DNA from: Pseudomonadota bacterium
Lineage (GTDB): Bacteria > Pseudomonadota > Gammaproteobacteria > Steroidobacterales > Steroidobacteraceae
DNA length: 64,000 nt
NCBI GenBank assembly: GCA_023391815.1
Contig: JAEWAF010000097.1
Span: 1-64,000 of the forward strand
Reading direction: 5' to 3'
Of this stretch, positions 8,498 through 16,764 are shown in pieces; the stretch's first letter is position 1, and every line of letters begins with the position of its first letter. Position numbers and translations under genes: made by a program. Below the pieces are notes generated by a model. That model searched no databases and was not told the DNA's origin. It was given only the letters and a program-made list of their open reading frames with translations.

Positions 8498-9544
8498 TCA
8501 GCTCGCCAGCGGCACGCTGGCGCCGACGCCCGGAAGGTGGTGACGGCCGATGCTCTGTTCGCTCTCGGCGCGCTCCCGCGCGTAGCTGTTCAACTTGTTG
8601 TAGAGCGTCTTGAGGCTGCAGCCGAGCACGGCGGCGGCGCGACGCTTGTCGCCTTCGCAATAATCCAAGGTAACTTCGATCAGCGAGCGCTCGGCTTCAT
8701 CGAGGCGAGACCCGAGCGGAACATGCACGCCCGCCGGACGCGCGGCTTCCACGGGCTCCGGCGTATGCGCCGGCATGGTGACCGACAGATCAACATCCAA
8801 CACCTCGTCGGCGAGAATGAAGCTGCGCTCGACGGCGTTCTTCAGCTCGCGCACGTTGCCCGGCCAGCGACGCGCGCCGAGCGCTTCGAGGAACGAGGGT
8901 GAGAACGATTTGGTCACGTCGCTGCCACGGTTGAGCGTGGACAGGAAATGTTGAGCGAGCAACGGCACGTCGCCGGGACGCTCGCGTAGCGGCGGGATGT
9001 GTAGCGGGAATACCGCCAGTCGATACATCAGATCCTCGCGCAGCTGACGATTCGCGACCGCTTCGGTGACGTTGCGGTTCGTGGCCGCGACGACGCGAAT
9101 GTCGGTCTTGATCTCCTGCGTGCCGCCGACGCGATAGAAACGTCCGGTCTCCAGAACGCGCAGCAAGCGCGTCTGCATATCCAGCGGCATTTCGGTGACT
9201 TCGTCGAGGAACAAGGTGCCGCCGGTAGCGCGCTCGAATACGCCGGCATGCGAACGAGAGGCGCCGGTGAAGCTGCCTTTCTCGTAACCGAACAATTCGG
9301 CTTCGATCAACGACGCCGGAATCGAGCCGCAGTTGATCGCGACCAGCGGGCCCTGCGCGCGATTGCTCAAGTTGTGAATGCATTCGGCGACCAGCTCTTT
9401 GCCGACGCCGCTTTCACCCATGATCATCACGGTGGCTTCGGTGGGCGCCACCCGCTTGATCAAGCCAAACACTTGATGCATGGCAGGCGAGCGTCCGAGG
9501 AGATTGCCGAGGCCGTTCTCGTGCAGTGTGATCGGTGCGTCCAC
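8498..9544 (-). CDS. Sigma-54-dependent enhancer-binding protein without receiver domain
   Basis: A 348-aa AAA+ transcriptional activator. Residue order: a short N terminus (about 20 aa, no receiver, GAF or PAS domain); Walker A GESGVGKE at about 43-50; GSFTGA sigma-54-contact loop at about 90-95 (variant of GAFTGA); Walker B TLFLDEV; arginine-finger region; C-terminal Fis-type helix-turn-helix (KRRAAAVLGCSLKTLYNKL). The GTG at 9544 is preferred because GGGGAGAG lies 9 bases upstream; a TTG at 9562 would place that site inside the gene. It is divergent from the EPS locus, whose units carry sigma-54-like promoters, so it is the obvious candidate activator. With no sensory domain, control may come from expression level, a partner protein or a nucleotide ligand. 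Confidence 0.93.
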   Translation of the reverse strand: MDAPITLHENGLGNLLGRSPAMHQVFGLIKRVAPTEATVMIMGESGVGKELVAECIHNLSNRAQGPLVAINCGSIPASLIEAELFGYEKGSFTGASRSHAGVFERATGGTLFLDEVTEMPLDMQTRLLRVLETGRFYRVGGTQEIKTDIRVVAATNRNVTEAVANRQLREDLMYRLAVFPLHIPPLRERPGDVPLLAQHFLSTLNRGSDVTKSFSPSFLEALGARRWPGNVRELKNAVERSFILADEVLDVDLSVTMPAHTPEPVEAARPAGVHVPLGSRLDEAERSLIEVTLDYCEGDKRRAAAVLGCSLKTLYNKLNSYARERAESEQSIGRHHLPGVGASVPLAS

Positions 9545-9689
9545 TGTGTAATCTCTCCCCAATCAAAGACTGAAACAGGTTGTCGTCGTGAGTGAGATGC
9601 AAATTCTTCAAGCGCGGGCTGAGTTCCTTTGTAATAAAGTTTTTTCGATGCAGCGTAAGTAGGAAATTTTCGGTGTCGATTTGATTGAC

Positions 9690-9703
9690 GCGGCATGTGC
9701 CGC
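9690..9703. promoter_or_regulatory. Candidate enhancer dyad upstream of the first EPS promoter
   Basis: GCGGCA-TG-TGCCGC is a perfect 6-bp dyad centred about 108 bases before the predicted start of transcription from the site at 9779-9794, a usual distance for a bEBP enhancer. A second perfect dyad, TCCCTGCG-T-CGCAGGGA (9758-9774), lies just upstream of the -24 element and could be a repressor or second activator site. The rest of 9545-9858 holds no gene I can support. Confidence 0.5.
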
Positions 9704-9778
9704 AAAACGCTGGGATTTCCGCGTTCGGACTCACTTCCGCGCGGTCTCGAAAAGTTCTCCCTGCGTCGCAGGGAACGG

Positions 9779-9794
9779 CGGCATAGAACTTGCC
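9779..9794 (+). promoter_or_regulatory. Sigma-54 (-24/-12) promoter P1, EPS locus start
   Basis: CGGCATAGAACTTGCC has GG (9780-9781) and GC (9792-9793) at the required 10-base spacing and agrees with TGGCACG-N4-TTGCW at most positions. The predicted start is near 9805, giving a ~50-base leader before the dehydrogenase gene. It lies in the divergent region shared with the bEBP gene. Confidence 0.7.
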
Positions 9795-9858
9795 ATTCCT
9801 CAGGGAACCGAGCGACTGCGCGGAGCGTCGGTCGGTACTTTCAACACGGAGACGAATG

Positions 9859-11274
9859 ATGGCGTTGCAGATCGATAGCGTGAGCGCCGAGGCGCGAGCT
9901 CGCCGTGGCTGGCTGCGGGAGAGCGTGCAGGATGAAGACGTCACCCCGGGCTCGCCACGTCGAATCAGTATTTTCGGATTGGGTTACGTGGGCGCCGTGT
10001 CGTTGGCCTGTCTGGCGCGCGACGGTCATGAAATGTTTGGTGTCGATATCGATCCGGGCAAGCTCGAGCTGCTGCGTCGGGGCCAGGCGCCCATCGTCGA
10101 GACCGGTATCCAGGAGTTGACTCGCGCGGTGATGCGCGGAGGCACGGTGAGCGTGACCGACTCGGTGCGCGACGCCATTCTCGCCACGGACATTTCGTTC
10201 GTCTGCGTCGGCACGCCGCCGCGACAGAACGGCAACCAGGATCTGGCCGCCATCACTCGCATCGCCGAGGAAATCGGCTCAGTGCTTCCCGAGAAGGCGA
10301 CCCGGCACATCATCGTGATCCGCTCGACGGTGAAGCCCGGCACCCTCGATGAGGTGATCAAGCCCGCCATCGAGGCGGCCTCGGGGCTGCAGGCCGGACG
10401 CGATTTCAGCCTGTGCTTCCAACCCGAATTCCTCCGCGAAGGTACCTCGATCAACGACTACGACAATCCGCCGTTGACGGTCGTGGGCGCTGACGACGAA
10501 CACGCGGTCGAAGCCTTGCGTGGAATCTTCGGCCACCTGCCGTGCGAGTTCGTCCATACCTCGGTGCGGACGGCGGAGATGCTGAAGTATGCGTGCAATG
10601 CGTTCCATGCCTTGAAGGTGACCTTCGCCAACGAAATCGGCCGCGTCTCCCAGTCGGTCGGCGTCGATCCGCACGAAGTGATGAAGCTGCTGTGTATGGA
10701 TCGGCAGCTGAACATTTCCTCGGCCTATCTGCGGCCGGGTTTCGCATTCGGCGGCTCATGCCTGCCGAAGGACCTGAAGGCGCTGTTGTATCTGGCGAAG
10801 AACAACGACGTCGAGCTGCCCATGCTCAACAGCCTGTTACCGAGCAATGCCGCGCATATCGATCACGCGGTGGATCGGGTGCTGGCGAGCGGCCGGCGTT
10901 CGGTGGGCATGATCGGGCTGAGCTTCAAGTCCGGCACCGACGATCTGCGCGAGAGTCCCATGGTGGTCATGGCCGAACGATTCATCGGCAAAGGCCTGCC
11001 GCTGTGTATCTTCGATCCGCAGGTGAACGTGGCGCGGCTGATCGGCGCGAACCGACGCTTCATCGAAGAGAGCATTCCGCACATTGCCTCGCTGATGACC
11101 ACGGATCTGGACGCGCTGGTGCGCGATTCGGACGTGCTGGTCGTGGCCATGAAGACCCCCGAGGTGCTGGCGGCGTTGCGCGCTCATACGCGGCCCGATC
11201 AGATGCTGCTGGATATCGCCGTCCTGCCGGATCGCGAGAACTACCAGGCGTCGTATCAGGGCGTGTGCTGGTAG
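9859..11274 (+). CDS. UDP-glucose/GDP-mannose 6-dehydrogenase family protein
   Basis: NAD-dependent four-electron dehydrogenase that oxidises a nucleotide sugar at C6 to the uronic acid, 471 aa. The N-terminal Rossmann motif GLGYVG is at 40-45, VCVGTPP follows, and the catalytic Cys301 is in FAFGGSCLPKD. The C-terminal domain has SFKSGTDDLRESP. The pattern is closer to the AlgD (GDP-mannose) branch than to Ugd, but I cannot settle the substrate. The ATG at 9859 has GGAG seven bases upstream; the frame extends to 9790 without support. As the first gene of the EPS locus it would supply a uronic acid, consistent with the lyase-like genes further down. Confidence 0.9.
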   Translation: MALQIDSVSAEARARRGWLRESVQDEDVTPGSPRRISIFGLGYVGAVSLACLARDGHEMFGVDIDPGKLELLRRGQAPIVETGIQELTRAVMRGGTVSVTDSVRDAILATDISFVCVGTPPRQNGNQDLAAITRIAEEIGSVLPEKATRHIIVIRSTVKPGTLDEVIKPAIEAASGLQAGRDFSLCFQPEFLREGTSINDYDNPPLTVVGADDEHAVEALRGIFGHLPCEFVHTSVRTAEMLKYACNAFHALKVTFANEIGRVSQSVGVDPHEVMKLLCMDRQLNISSAYLRPGFAFGGSCLPKDLKALLYLAKNNDVELPMLNSLLPSNAAHIDHAVDRVLASGRRSVGMIGLSFKSGTDDLRESPMVVMAERFIGKGLPLCIFDPQVNVARLIGANRRFIEESIPHIASLMTTDLDALVRDSDVLVVAMKTPEVLAALRAHTRPDQMLLDIAVLPDRENYQASYQGVCW

Positions 11275-11278
11275 CGGT

Positions 11279-12514
11279 ATGTCGAATGCTGAAGAACAGA
11301 CCCGGGTCATGACCGCCGACGTTGCGGTCGCCCGCCGTCGCCGTGTGTTGATCATCGTCGAGAACCTGCCGCTGCCGTTCGACCGGCGTGTCTGGCAGGA
11401 AGCGCGCACGTTGCGTGCACACGGCTACCAGGTGTCGATCATCTGTCCGAAGGGCAAGGGCTACGAAAAGAGCTTCGAGGAGCTCGACGGCGTGGCCATC
11501 TATCGACACTCCATGCCGTTCGAGGCCAGCGGTGCGCTTGGTTACGCGCTGGAATACAGCTGGGCGCTGGCCGCCGAATTCCTGTTGTCGCTGAAAATCT
11601 GCTTCACGCGCGGCTTCGACGTGATCCACGGCTGCAATCCGCCCGACATGATTTTTTTGATCGGCGGCTTTTACAAGCTGTTTGGCAAAAAGTTCCTGTT
11701 CGACCATCACGACATCAATCCCGAGCTGTACGAGGCCAAGTTCCAGCGTCGCGATCTGTTCTACAAGCTGATGCTGGCGCTGGAGCGCTGGACGTTCCGG
11801 ACCGCGGACGTCTGTGTTGCCACCAACGAGTCGTACAAGAAGATCGCGATCGAGCGGGGCGGGCGGCAACCGAACAAAGTATTCGTGGTGCGAAGTGGCC
11901 CGGACCTGCGGCGGTTGAAGGTCTTGCCGCCCCGACCGGAGCTCAAGCAAGGCCGTAAATATCTGGTGGGCTACGTGGGCGTGATGGGTCGCCAGGAAGG
12001 CATCGACGGCCTGCTCACCGCCGTCCAGCACATCGTGCATGCGATGAAACGCACGGACATTCATTTCGGTCTGGTGGGCGGCGGCACGGAGCTGGACGCG
12101 ATGCGTAAGCTCGCCCGGGAGCTGCAGGTCGCCGACTACGTGACGTTCACCGGTCGCGTGCCCGACACGGAGTTGCTCGCGATGCTCAACACCGCCGACG
12201 TGTGCGTGAATCCCGACGTCGCCAACGAGATGAACGACAAGTCCACCATGAACAAGATCATGGAGTACATGGCGCTGGGCAAGCCCATCGTTCAGTACGA
12301 CCTGACCGAGGGCCGCGTATCGGCGCAGCAGGCATCGTTGTACGCCAAACGCAACGATCCCATCGACATGGCTCAGCAGATCGTGACGTTGCTGGATGAC
12401 GAGCCTCGGCGTAAACAGATGGGCGAATGGGGCCGCGAGCGGGTCAAGAATTCGCTCGCTTGGGAGCACGAGGTGCCGCGCCTGCTCGCGGCCTACGAAA
12501 CCCTGTTCAATTGA
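11279..12514 (+). CDS. GT4 glycosyltransferase
   Basis: A 411-aa GT-B fold transferase. The N-terminal acceptor domain contains NLPLPFDRRVWQEARTLRAHGY, typical of WcaI/WbuB-like enzymes. The C-terminal donor domain has GYVGVMGRQEGIDGLL and KIMEYMALGKPIV, which corresponds to the nucleotide-sugar-binding E-x7-E region. It lies 4 bases after the dehydrogenase and is in the same operon. No membrane segment is obvious apart from a hydrophobic patch near residues 92-108. The donor is unknown; the uronic acid made next door is one possibility. Confidence 0.9.
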   Translation: MSNAEEQTRVMTADVAVARRRRVLIIVENLPLPFDRRVWQEARTLRAHGYQVSIICPKGKGYEKSFEELDGVAIYRHSMPFEASGALGYALEYSWALAAEFLLSLKICFTRGFDVIHGCNPPDMIFLIGGFYKLFGKKFLFDHHDINPELYEAKFQRRDLFYKLMLALERWTFRTADVCVATNESYKKIAIERGGRQPNKVFVVRSGPDLRRLKVLPPRPELKQGRKYLVGYVGVMGRQEGIDGLLTAVQHIVHAMKRTDIHFGLVGGGTELDAMRKLARELQVADYVTFTGRVPDTELLAMLNTADVCVNPDVANEMNDKSTMNKIMEYMALGKPIVQYDLTEGRVSAQQASLYAKRNDPIDMAQQIVTLLDDEPRRKQMGEWGRERVKNSLAWEHEVPRLLAAYETLFN

Positions 12515-13926
12515 GGGCGACGGTCATCCGATACGTGGTGCTAGCCGCAGGCTTTGATGGAACGCTGGCTCGCGACGGGCGTTGCGACGAGCGCTGCATA
12601 GACATTTTGCGCGAGTTATCGGCGACCGGCCGCAAGCTGATTCTGGTGACGGGCCGCGAGCTACGGCGTCTGCTGGAAATCTTTCCTGAAGCGCGCTTGT
12701 TCGATTACATCGTCGCCGAGAACGGCGCGGTGTTACATCGAACGGCGACGCGCCAATCCGAGATTCTTGGCCAGGCGCCGCCGGAGATCCTTTTACAGGA
12801 GTTGCGGCGCCGGCAGATCACCCCGCTCTCGGTCGGCAGCTCCATCATCAGCACGGCCGCGAAATATCTCGAAGCGGCGCGCGAGGCCCTGCGCAAGCTC
12901 AAGCTGCACCTGGACTACGACCTGGTGACCAACGATGACACGCTGCTGATTCTGCCGCCCGGCATCGACAAGGCATCGGGCATGAACGAGGCGCTGCGGG
13001 AACTGGGCGTTTCGCGGCACAACCTGGTCGCCATTGGCAACGCGGAGAACGATCTGCCGTTGCTGGCATCGGCGGAACACGCGGTGGTCGTGAACAACGC
13101 CGCCGACTCGATCAAGCTGGTTGCGGACCGGGTCACCGAGGGGAGCTACTGTGATGGCTTTCTCGAGCTGGCGCGCGATCTGATCGCGACCGATCTCGCG
13201 GCGGCGGTCCCCAGGCGGCGCGTGGTGCTTGGCAAAGGCGAGGATGAACGCGAGATTCTGTTGTCGCCCTGCCAGGATTCGGTGCTGGTCAGCGGCCCGG
13301 ATGAAGTCGCTCGCACGGTGATTTGCAACCGCCTGCTGGAGCAGTTGATACAGCAGGACTATCAATGCTGTGTCATCGGCGCGGATCGGAATGTGCCGGC
13401 CGGATCGGGGCGCGCTTCGTTCGCCGATATGAGCAGTTGGGGCGATGCGCACGAAGCCCCCCGGCTGACGGATGTACTGAGGGCGCTCGAGACTCCCACC
13501 CACAGCATCGAAATCAACCTGGCGGCGTTGCCGCCCGAGACGCGGCCAGTGTTCGTCGACGCGCTGTTGTTACAGCTGCAGGCCCTGCACGATCGAGCCG
13601 GCCGTCCCCATTGCATTCTGATTCATCATGCACATCACTTCCTGACCGGAGCGCAGGCCGCCAGCGCCATTCAACGCCTGTCGGAAGTGACCATGATTTA
13701 TTCGACGGCGGAAGCCAGCCAGTTGCCGCCGGGGGTATTGAACGACGTGAAGCTCACCATCGCCACGGGGCTGCCGGTGAGCGACGCGCCGGAGCTGGCC
13801 GGCGCGCCGCGCGATGCTCAGGCCGTCATTGCCGGCGGCTCAGTCTGCCGGATCTCTCTGTTGCGGCCTTCGCCCGGCTCAACGTCGGTGACCTCGACGG
13901 ACGAAGTCACCGTGCCGGGGTATTGA
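12511..13926 (+). CDS. HAD-IIB-like/P-loop-like fusion, catalytic residues lost
   Basis: About 471 aa. Residues 1-230 resemble HAD-IIB phosphatases: motif II VTGRE, motif III Lys in PPGIDKASG, motif IV GNAENDLPLL. Motif I, however, reads AAGFDGTLARDG, so the first Asp of DxDGT, the phosphorylated nucleophile, is Gly (codon GGC). The C-terminal half resembles the ATPase-like domain fused to such proteins in other bacteria, but its Walker A position reads VSGPDEVART, without GKS/T. Both active sites therefore look dead. Start uncertain: TTG at 12511 overlaps the previous stop (TTGA); GTG at 12535 is an alternative. The 3' end overlaps the convergent GT2 gene by 109 bases. Confidence 0.75.
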   Translation: MRATVIRYVVLAAGFDGTLARDGRCDERCIDILRELSATGRKLILVTGRELRRLLEIFPEARLFDYIVAENGAVLHRTATRQSEILGQAPPEILLQELRRRQITPLSVGSSIISTAAKYLEAAREALRKLKLHLDYDLVTNDDTLLILPPGIDKASGMNEALRELGVSRHNLVAIGNAENDLPLLASAEHAVVVNNAADSIKLVADRVTEGSYCDGFLELARDLIATDLAAAVPRRRVVLGKGEDEREILLSPCQDSVLVSGPDEVARTVICNRLLEQLIQQDYQCCVIGADRNVPAGSGRASFADMSSWGDAHEAPRLTDVLRALETPTHSIEINLAALPPETRPVFVDALLLQLQALHDRAGRPHCILIHHAHHFLTGAQAASAIQRLSEVTMIYSTAEASQLPPGVLNDVKLTIATGLPVSDAPELAGAPRDAQAVIAGGSVCRISLLRPSPGSTSVTSTDEVTVPGY

Positions 13927-14888
13927 TCGGGATACTGAATCACCTCCTGCACCCGATAATCCTTCATGCCGCGGGCATGAGTGAAGATGATGAGCTCGCC
14001 CAGCAGGCCGAGCGCGAACACCTGCATGCCGAGCACGACCAGCAGCGCGCCCAAGAGTAGCGCCGGTCGATCGGCGAGCTTTTCATCGAAGAACAGCCGC
14101 TGCACGCTCAGCAACCCGATGATCGCCGCGCCGATGCCGAAGGTCGCGGCACCGAGCATGCCGAAGAAGCGCAGCGGCCGCTTGGTGAAGCGCACCAGGA
14201 AGAAGATGCTGAACAGGTCGAGCACATGGTGCGCGTATTGTTTCGGTCGATACGCACGCTGCAGGCGATCGAGCGAGGACTGCCGCATGGCCACTTCGCT
14301 GACCCGGAAGCCGAGCCGCGTGGCGAGAATGGCCATGAAGCGATGCTGATCGCCGTATAGATCCATTTCTTCGAACACTTGACGCCGCATGGCGCGCGCG
14401 CCGCAGCCGATGTCTCTAAGCCGCGCGCCCGTGACGAAATTGACCAGGCCGTGGAAGGCATTGCGACGCATGCGATCGAACATGTTTCCATAGCGCGGCG
14501 AGCGATAGCCGACCGCCATGTCCGACGCGCTGAGCGCGGCGACCAGCTTGGGAATCTCCTGAGCCTCGATCTGGTGATACGCCGGCAAGGTGACGATCAC
14601 GCTGCCTTGCGCGCGCTCGAAGCCGGCCATCAGCGCGGCCGCTTCGCCGAAGCTGCGGGTCAGGCTGATGACGGTAAGGTCCTCGCCGTCGTTCAACAGC
14701 TCCTCCAGCGCGCGGCTGGCATCGGTGCGATCGCCGTCGATCACGAAGATGAATTCGTACGGCAGGCCGACGGCTTCGATGCCCGCCTTGTATTGCGAGT
14801 ACAGAGGCCGCAGCTCCGCCCGCCGCCCGCACACGGGCACGATGACGGAGATCGACGGCAGTGAAGGTGTCAGAGGCTGAGTGCTCAT
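13818..14888 (-). CDS. GT2 family glycosyltransferase-like membrane protein, DxD lost
   Basis: A 356-aa protein of the polyprenyl-phosphate sugar transferase type (DPM1/ArnC-like): GT-A domain first (SISVIVPVCGRRAEL), then two transmembrane helices at about 236-262 and 278-302. Where its paralogue at 14885-15946 has TMDGDLQNDP, this protein has TLPAYHQIEA, so the metal-binding DxD is absent. The early FVDDGS motif is changed to FVIDGD. It may be a non-catalytic partner or use a different mechanism. It overlaps the upstream GT2 gene by 4 bases (ATGA) and the convergent HAD-like gene by 109 bases. Confidence 0.85.
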   Translation of the reverse strand: MSTQPLTPSLPSISVIVPVCGRRAELRPLYSQYKAGIEAVGLPYEFIFVIDGDRTDASRALEELLNDGEDLTVISLTRSFGEAAALMAGFERAQGSVIVTLPAYHQIEAQEIPKLVAALSASDMAVGYRSPRYGNMFDRMRRNAFHGLVNFVTGARLRDIGCGARAMRRQVFEEMDLYGDQHRFMAILATRLGFRVSEVAMRQSSLDRLQRAYRPKQYAHHVLDLFSIFFLVRFTKRPLRFFGMLGAATFGIGAAIIGLLSVQRLFFDEKLADRPALLLGALLVVLGMQVFALGLLGELIIFTHARGMKDYRVQEVIQYPDQYPGTVTSSVEVTDVEPGEGRNREIRQTEPPAMTA

Positions 14889-15946
14889 GAGATTGTCGTC
14901 ACTGGTTGCGTGGGCCGCGCCTTGGCAATTTCGCCACCGTGGCGCTGGATGGTTTGTGTCAGTCTGAAAAACTCGTTGTCGCGGATGTCGCCGCGTGAAT
15001 AGATCAGCTCAGCTAACGCGCCACTGCACAAAAGGATCGTGCCCGACGCTAAAAAAATGATCCCGGTGCCCGCCAGCGGCAGCGACAGCTGCGCCCGATC
15101 GGTGAGCAACGTGAACAGCGAGTGGGTCAGCATGGCCAGCGAACCCAGGAACAGCGGTACGGAGAGCAGCGCGAACCAGCGCAGCGGCCGGGATGCGAAC
15201 GTCGTGACCGTCTTGATGACCATGAGATCCAGCAGGACCTTGTAGATGCGCGACAAGCCGTATTTGGACTGGCCGTAGCGACGTGCGTGATGTCGGACTC
15301 GGATCTGCGCGACGCGCGGACCGGCGATCGACGCCATCGCAGGAATGAATCGATGCATTTCGGAGTAGAGCGGAATGCTCTTGATCAGCTCGGCCCGGAA
15401 CGCCTTGAGAGAGCAGCCATTGTCACGGATCGGCACGCCGGTGACTTTACCGATCAAAACGTTGGCGATGCGCGAGGGGATCTTGCGCGTCACCAGCTTG
15501 TCCTGCCGATTGTGACGCCAGCCGACCACGATGTCGTAACCGGCGTCGATCTGTTCCAGCAGATGTTTGATATCGGCCGGATCGTTCTGCAGATCGCCGT
15601 CCATGGTCACCAGGATTTCGCCGCGCGCATGCTCGATGCCGGCGGCCATGGCGGGCGTCTGGCCATAGTTGCGGCGGAATTTCACCAGCCGCAGGCGCGA
15701 ATCGAAACGGGCGATCTCACGCGCGATCTCGGCGGTCTGATCGCGACTGCCGTCGTCGACGAAGACCATTTCGAAGCTGCAGCCGACATCGCCCAGGGCC
15801 TGCACTATGGCCGCGTATAACGGCCGAATGCTCTCCTGCTCGTTGTACAGAGGCACGATGACGGAAAGGCGTGGACGCGGCGTCTGTGGCGCTGCTGCGG
15901 CCTCGGTCCGCGGAGTTGATTCAGTTGTAACTTTTGCACCAGTCAT
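14885..15946 (-). CDS. GT2 polyprenyl-phosphate glycosyltransferase
   Basis: A 353-aa GT-A enzyme with the motifs of an active member: LSVIVPLYNEQESIRPLY at the N terminus, FVDDGSRD, TMDGDLQNDP (DxD) and the acceptor region GCSLKAFR. Two C-terminal transmembrane helices (about 246-268 and 283-305) anchor it in the inner membrane. Enzymes of this kind move a sugar from a nucleotide donor to undecaprenyl phosphate, giving a donor for GT-C transferases such as the one at 34733-36775. It is the first gene of a two-gene minus-strand unit and diverges from the export operon at 16207. Confidence 0.88.
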   Translation of the reverse strand: MTGAKVTTESTPRTEAAAAPQTPRPRLSVIVPLYNEQESIRPLYAAIVQALGDVGCSFEMVFVDDGSRDQTAEIAREIARFDSRLRLVKFRRNYGQTPAMAAGIEHARGEILVTMDGDLQNDPADIKHLLEQIDAGYDIVVGWRHNRQDKLVTRKIPSRIANVLIGKVTGVPIRDNGCSLKAFRAELIKSIPLYSEMHRFIPAMASIAGPRVAQIRVRHHARRYGQSKYGLSRIYKVLLDLMVIKTVTTFASRPLRWFALLSVPLFLGSLAMLTHSLFTLLTDRAQLSLPLAGTGIIFLASGTILLCSGALAELIYSRGDIRDNEFFRLTQTIQRHGGEIAKARPTQPVTTIS

Positions 15947-16027
15947 CCTGTATTTCCCGACGTTCTTACAACCTCGACCCTGCCCTGGCCCCTCGCGATG
16001 CGGCCGCTCTTGCAGGAACTCTTCTCA

Positions 16028-16045
16028 CATGCACGTCATTGCATG
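16028..16045. promoter_or_regulatory. Candidate enhancer dyad upstream of promoter P2
   Basis: CATGCA-CGTCAT-TGCATG is a perfect 6-bp dyad with a 6-base centre, about 110 bases upstream of the start predicted from P2 (16120-16135). The distance matches that of the dyad ahead of P1, but the two sequences differ, so a single binding consensus is not shown. Confidence 0.4.
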
Positions 16046-16119
16046 GTCGTACTGACAACGCGGCGCTGAATCCTCGTATCCCCGCCGCGGTGCCGCCAAC
16101 TAACGACACGCTGCATCGT

Positions 16120-16135
16120 TGGCACGTGACCTGCA
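16120..16135 (+). promoter_or_regulatory. Sigma-54 (-24/-12) promoter P2, export operon
   Basis: TGGCACGTGACCTGCA differs from TGGCACG-N4-TTGCA at one position only; GG (16121-16122) and GC (16133-16134) are 10 bases apart. The predicted start near 16146 leaves a ~60-base leader before the export protein gene, including a clear Shine-Dalgarno. This is the best sigma-54 match in the window. Confidence 0.82.
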
Positions 16136-16206
16136 AAGGACAGGCCAACGTAACAAGCATGTAACTTGTGAACTCACGATCAAGGTTCGAGAGGAGCGCC
16201 AAATCG

Positions 16207-16764
16207 ATGATGAGAATGCGAGCGGTATGGGCGATGCTGGCGATGTGCGTACTGGGCTTCCAGGCCGCGCACGCCCAACAGGCGTCATATGTCATCAAGC
16301 CCGGCGACACGCTGGAGATTTCGGTGTGGAAAGAGCCGGACCTGCAACGCCAGGTGCTGGTGCGTCCGGACGGCGCCTTTTCATTTCCACTGGTCGGCGA
16401 GATCGATGCGCGCGGCAAGACCGTCGGCGATCTGAACAAGCTGGTCGCGGAGCGACTGTCCAAATACATCTCCGGCGCGGTGGTGACGGTGTCGGTGCAG
16501 GAGATCAAGGGCAACAAGATCTTCGTGCTGGGCCAGGTGAACAAGCCGGGCGAGTTCATCGTCAATCCCAGCGTCAACATCATGCAGGCCTTGAGTATGG
16601 CCGGCGGCATGACGGCGTTCGCCTCGACCAACGACATCATCGTGCTGCGTGGGCAGGGCGATAAGCAAACCGCGATGGCCTTCCGTTATCCGGAGGTCGT
16701 GCGCGGCAAGCGTCTGGAAACCAACATCGAACTGATCGCGGGAGACATCGTTGTTGTGCCGTAA
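16207..16764 (+). CDS. Polysaccharide export protein (Wza/EpsE-like)
   Basis: A 185-aa periplasmic/outer-membrane export protein. A signal peptide (about 23 aa, ending AAHA) is followed by the polysaccharide export domain (YVIKPGDTLEISVWKEPDL, VRPDGAFSFPLVGEI) and an SLBB domain (KIFVLGQVNKPGEF). It is much shorter than E. coli Wza and has no lipobox, like EpsE-type proteins of methanolan-style loci. The ATG at 16207 has GAGAGGAG upstream; a GTG at 16168 would break the signal peptide. It opens an export operon with the barrel, chain-length and kinase genes. Confidence 0.92.
   Translation: MMRMRAVWAMLAMCVLGFQAAHAQQASYVIKPGDTLEISVWKEPDLQRQVLVRPDGAFSFPLVGEIDARGKTVGDLNKLVAERLSKYISGAVVTVSVQEIKGNKIFVLGQVNKPGEFIVNPSVNIMQALSMAGGMTAFASTNDIIVLRGQGDKQTAMAFRYPEVVRGKRLETNIELIAGDIVVVP

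Noticed and set aside
9790..9858. Upstream extension of the dehydrogenase reading frame to 9790
   Set aside because: It would overlap the -12 element of P1 and start before the predicted transcript; the ATG at 9859 has a Shine-Dalgarno.
11060..12469. 469-codon open frame on the minus strand
   Set aside because: Opposite the GT4 gene and the dehydrogenase end; no domain and biased composition.
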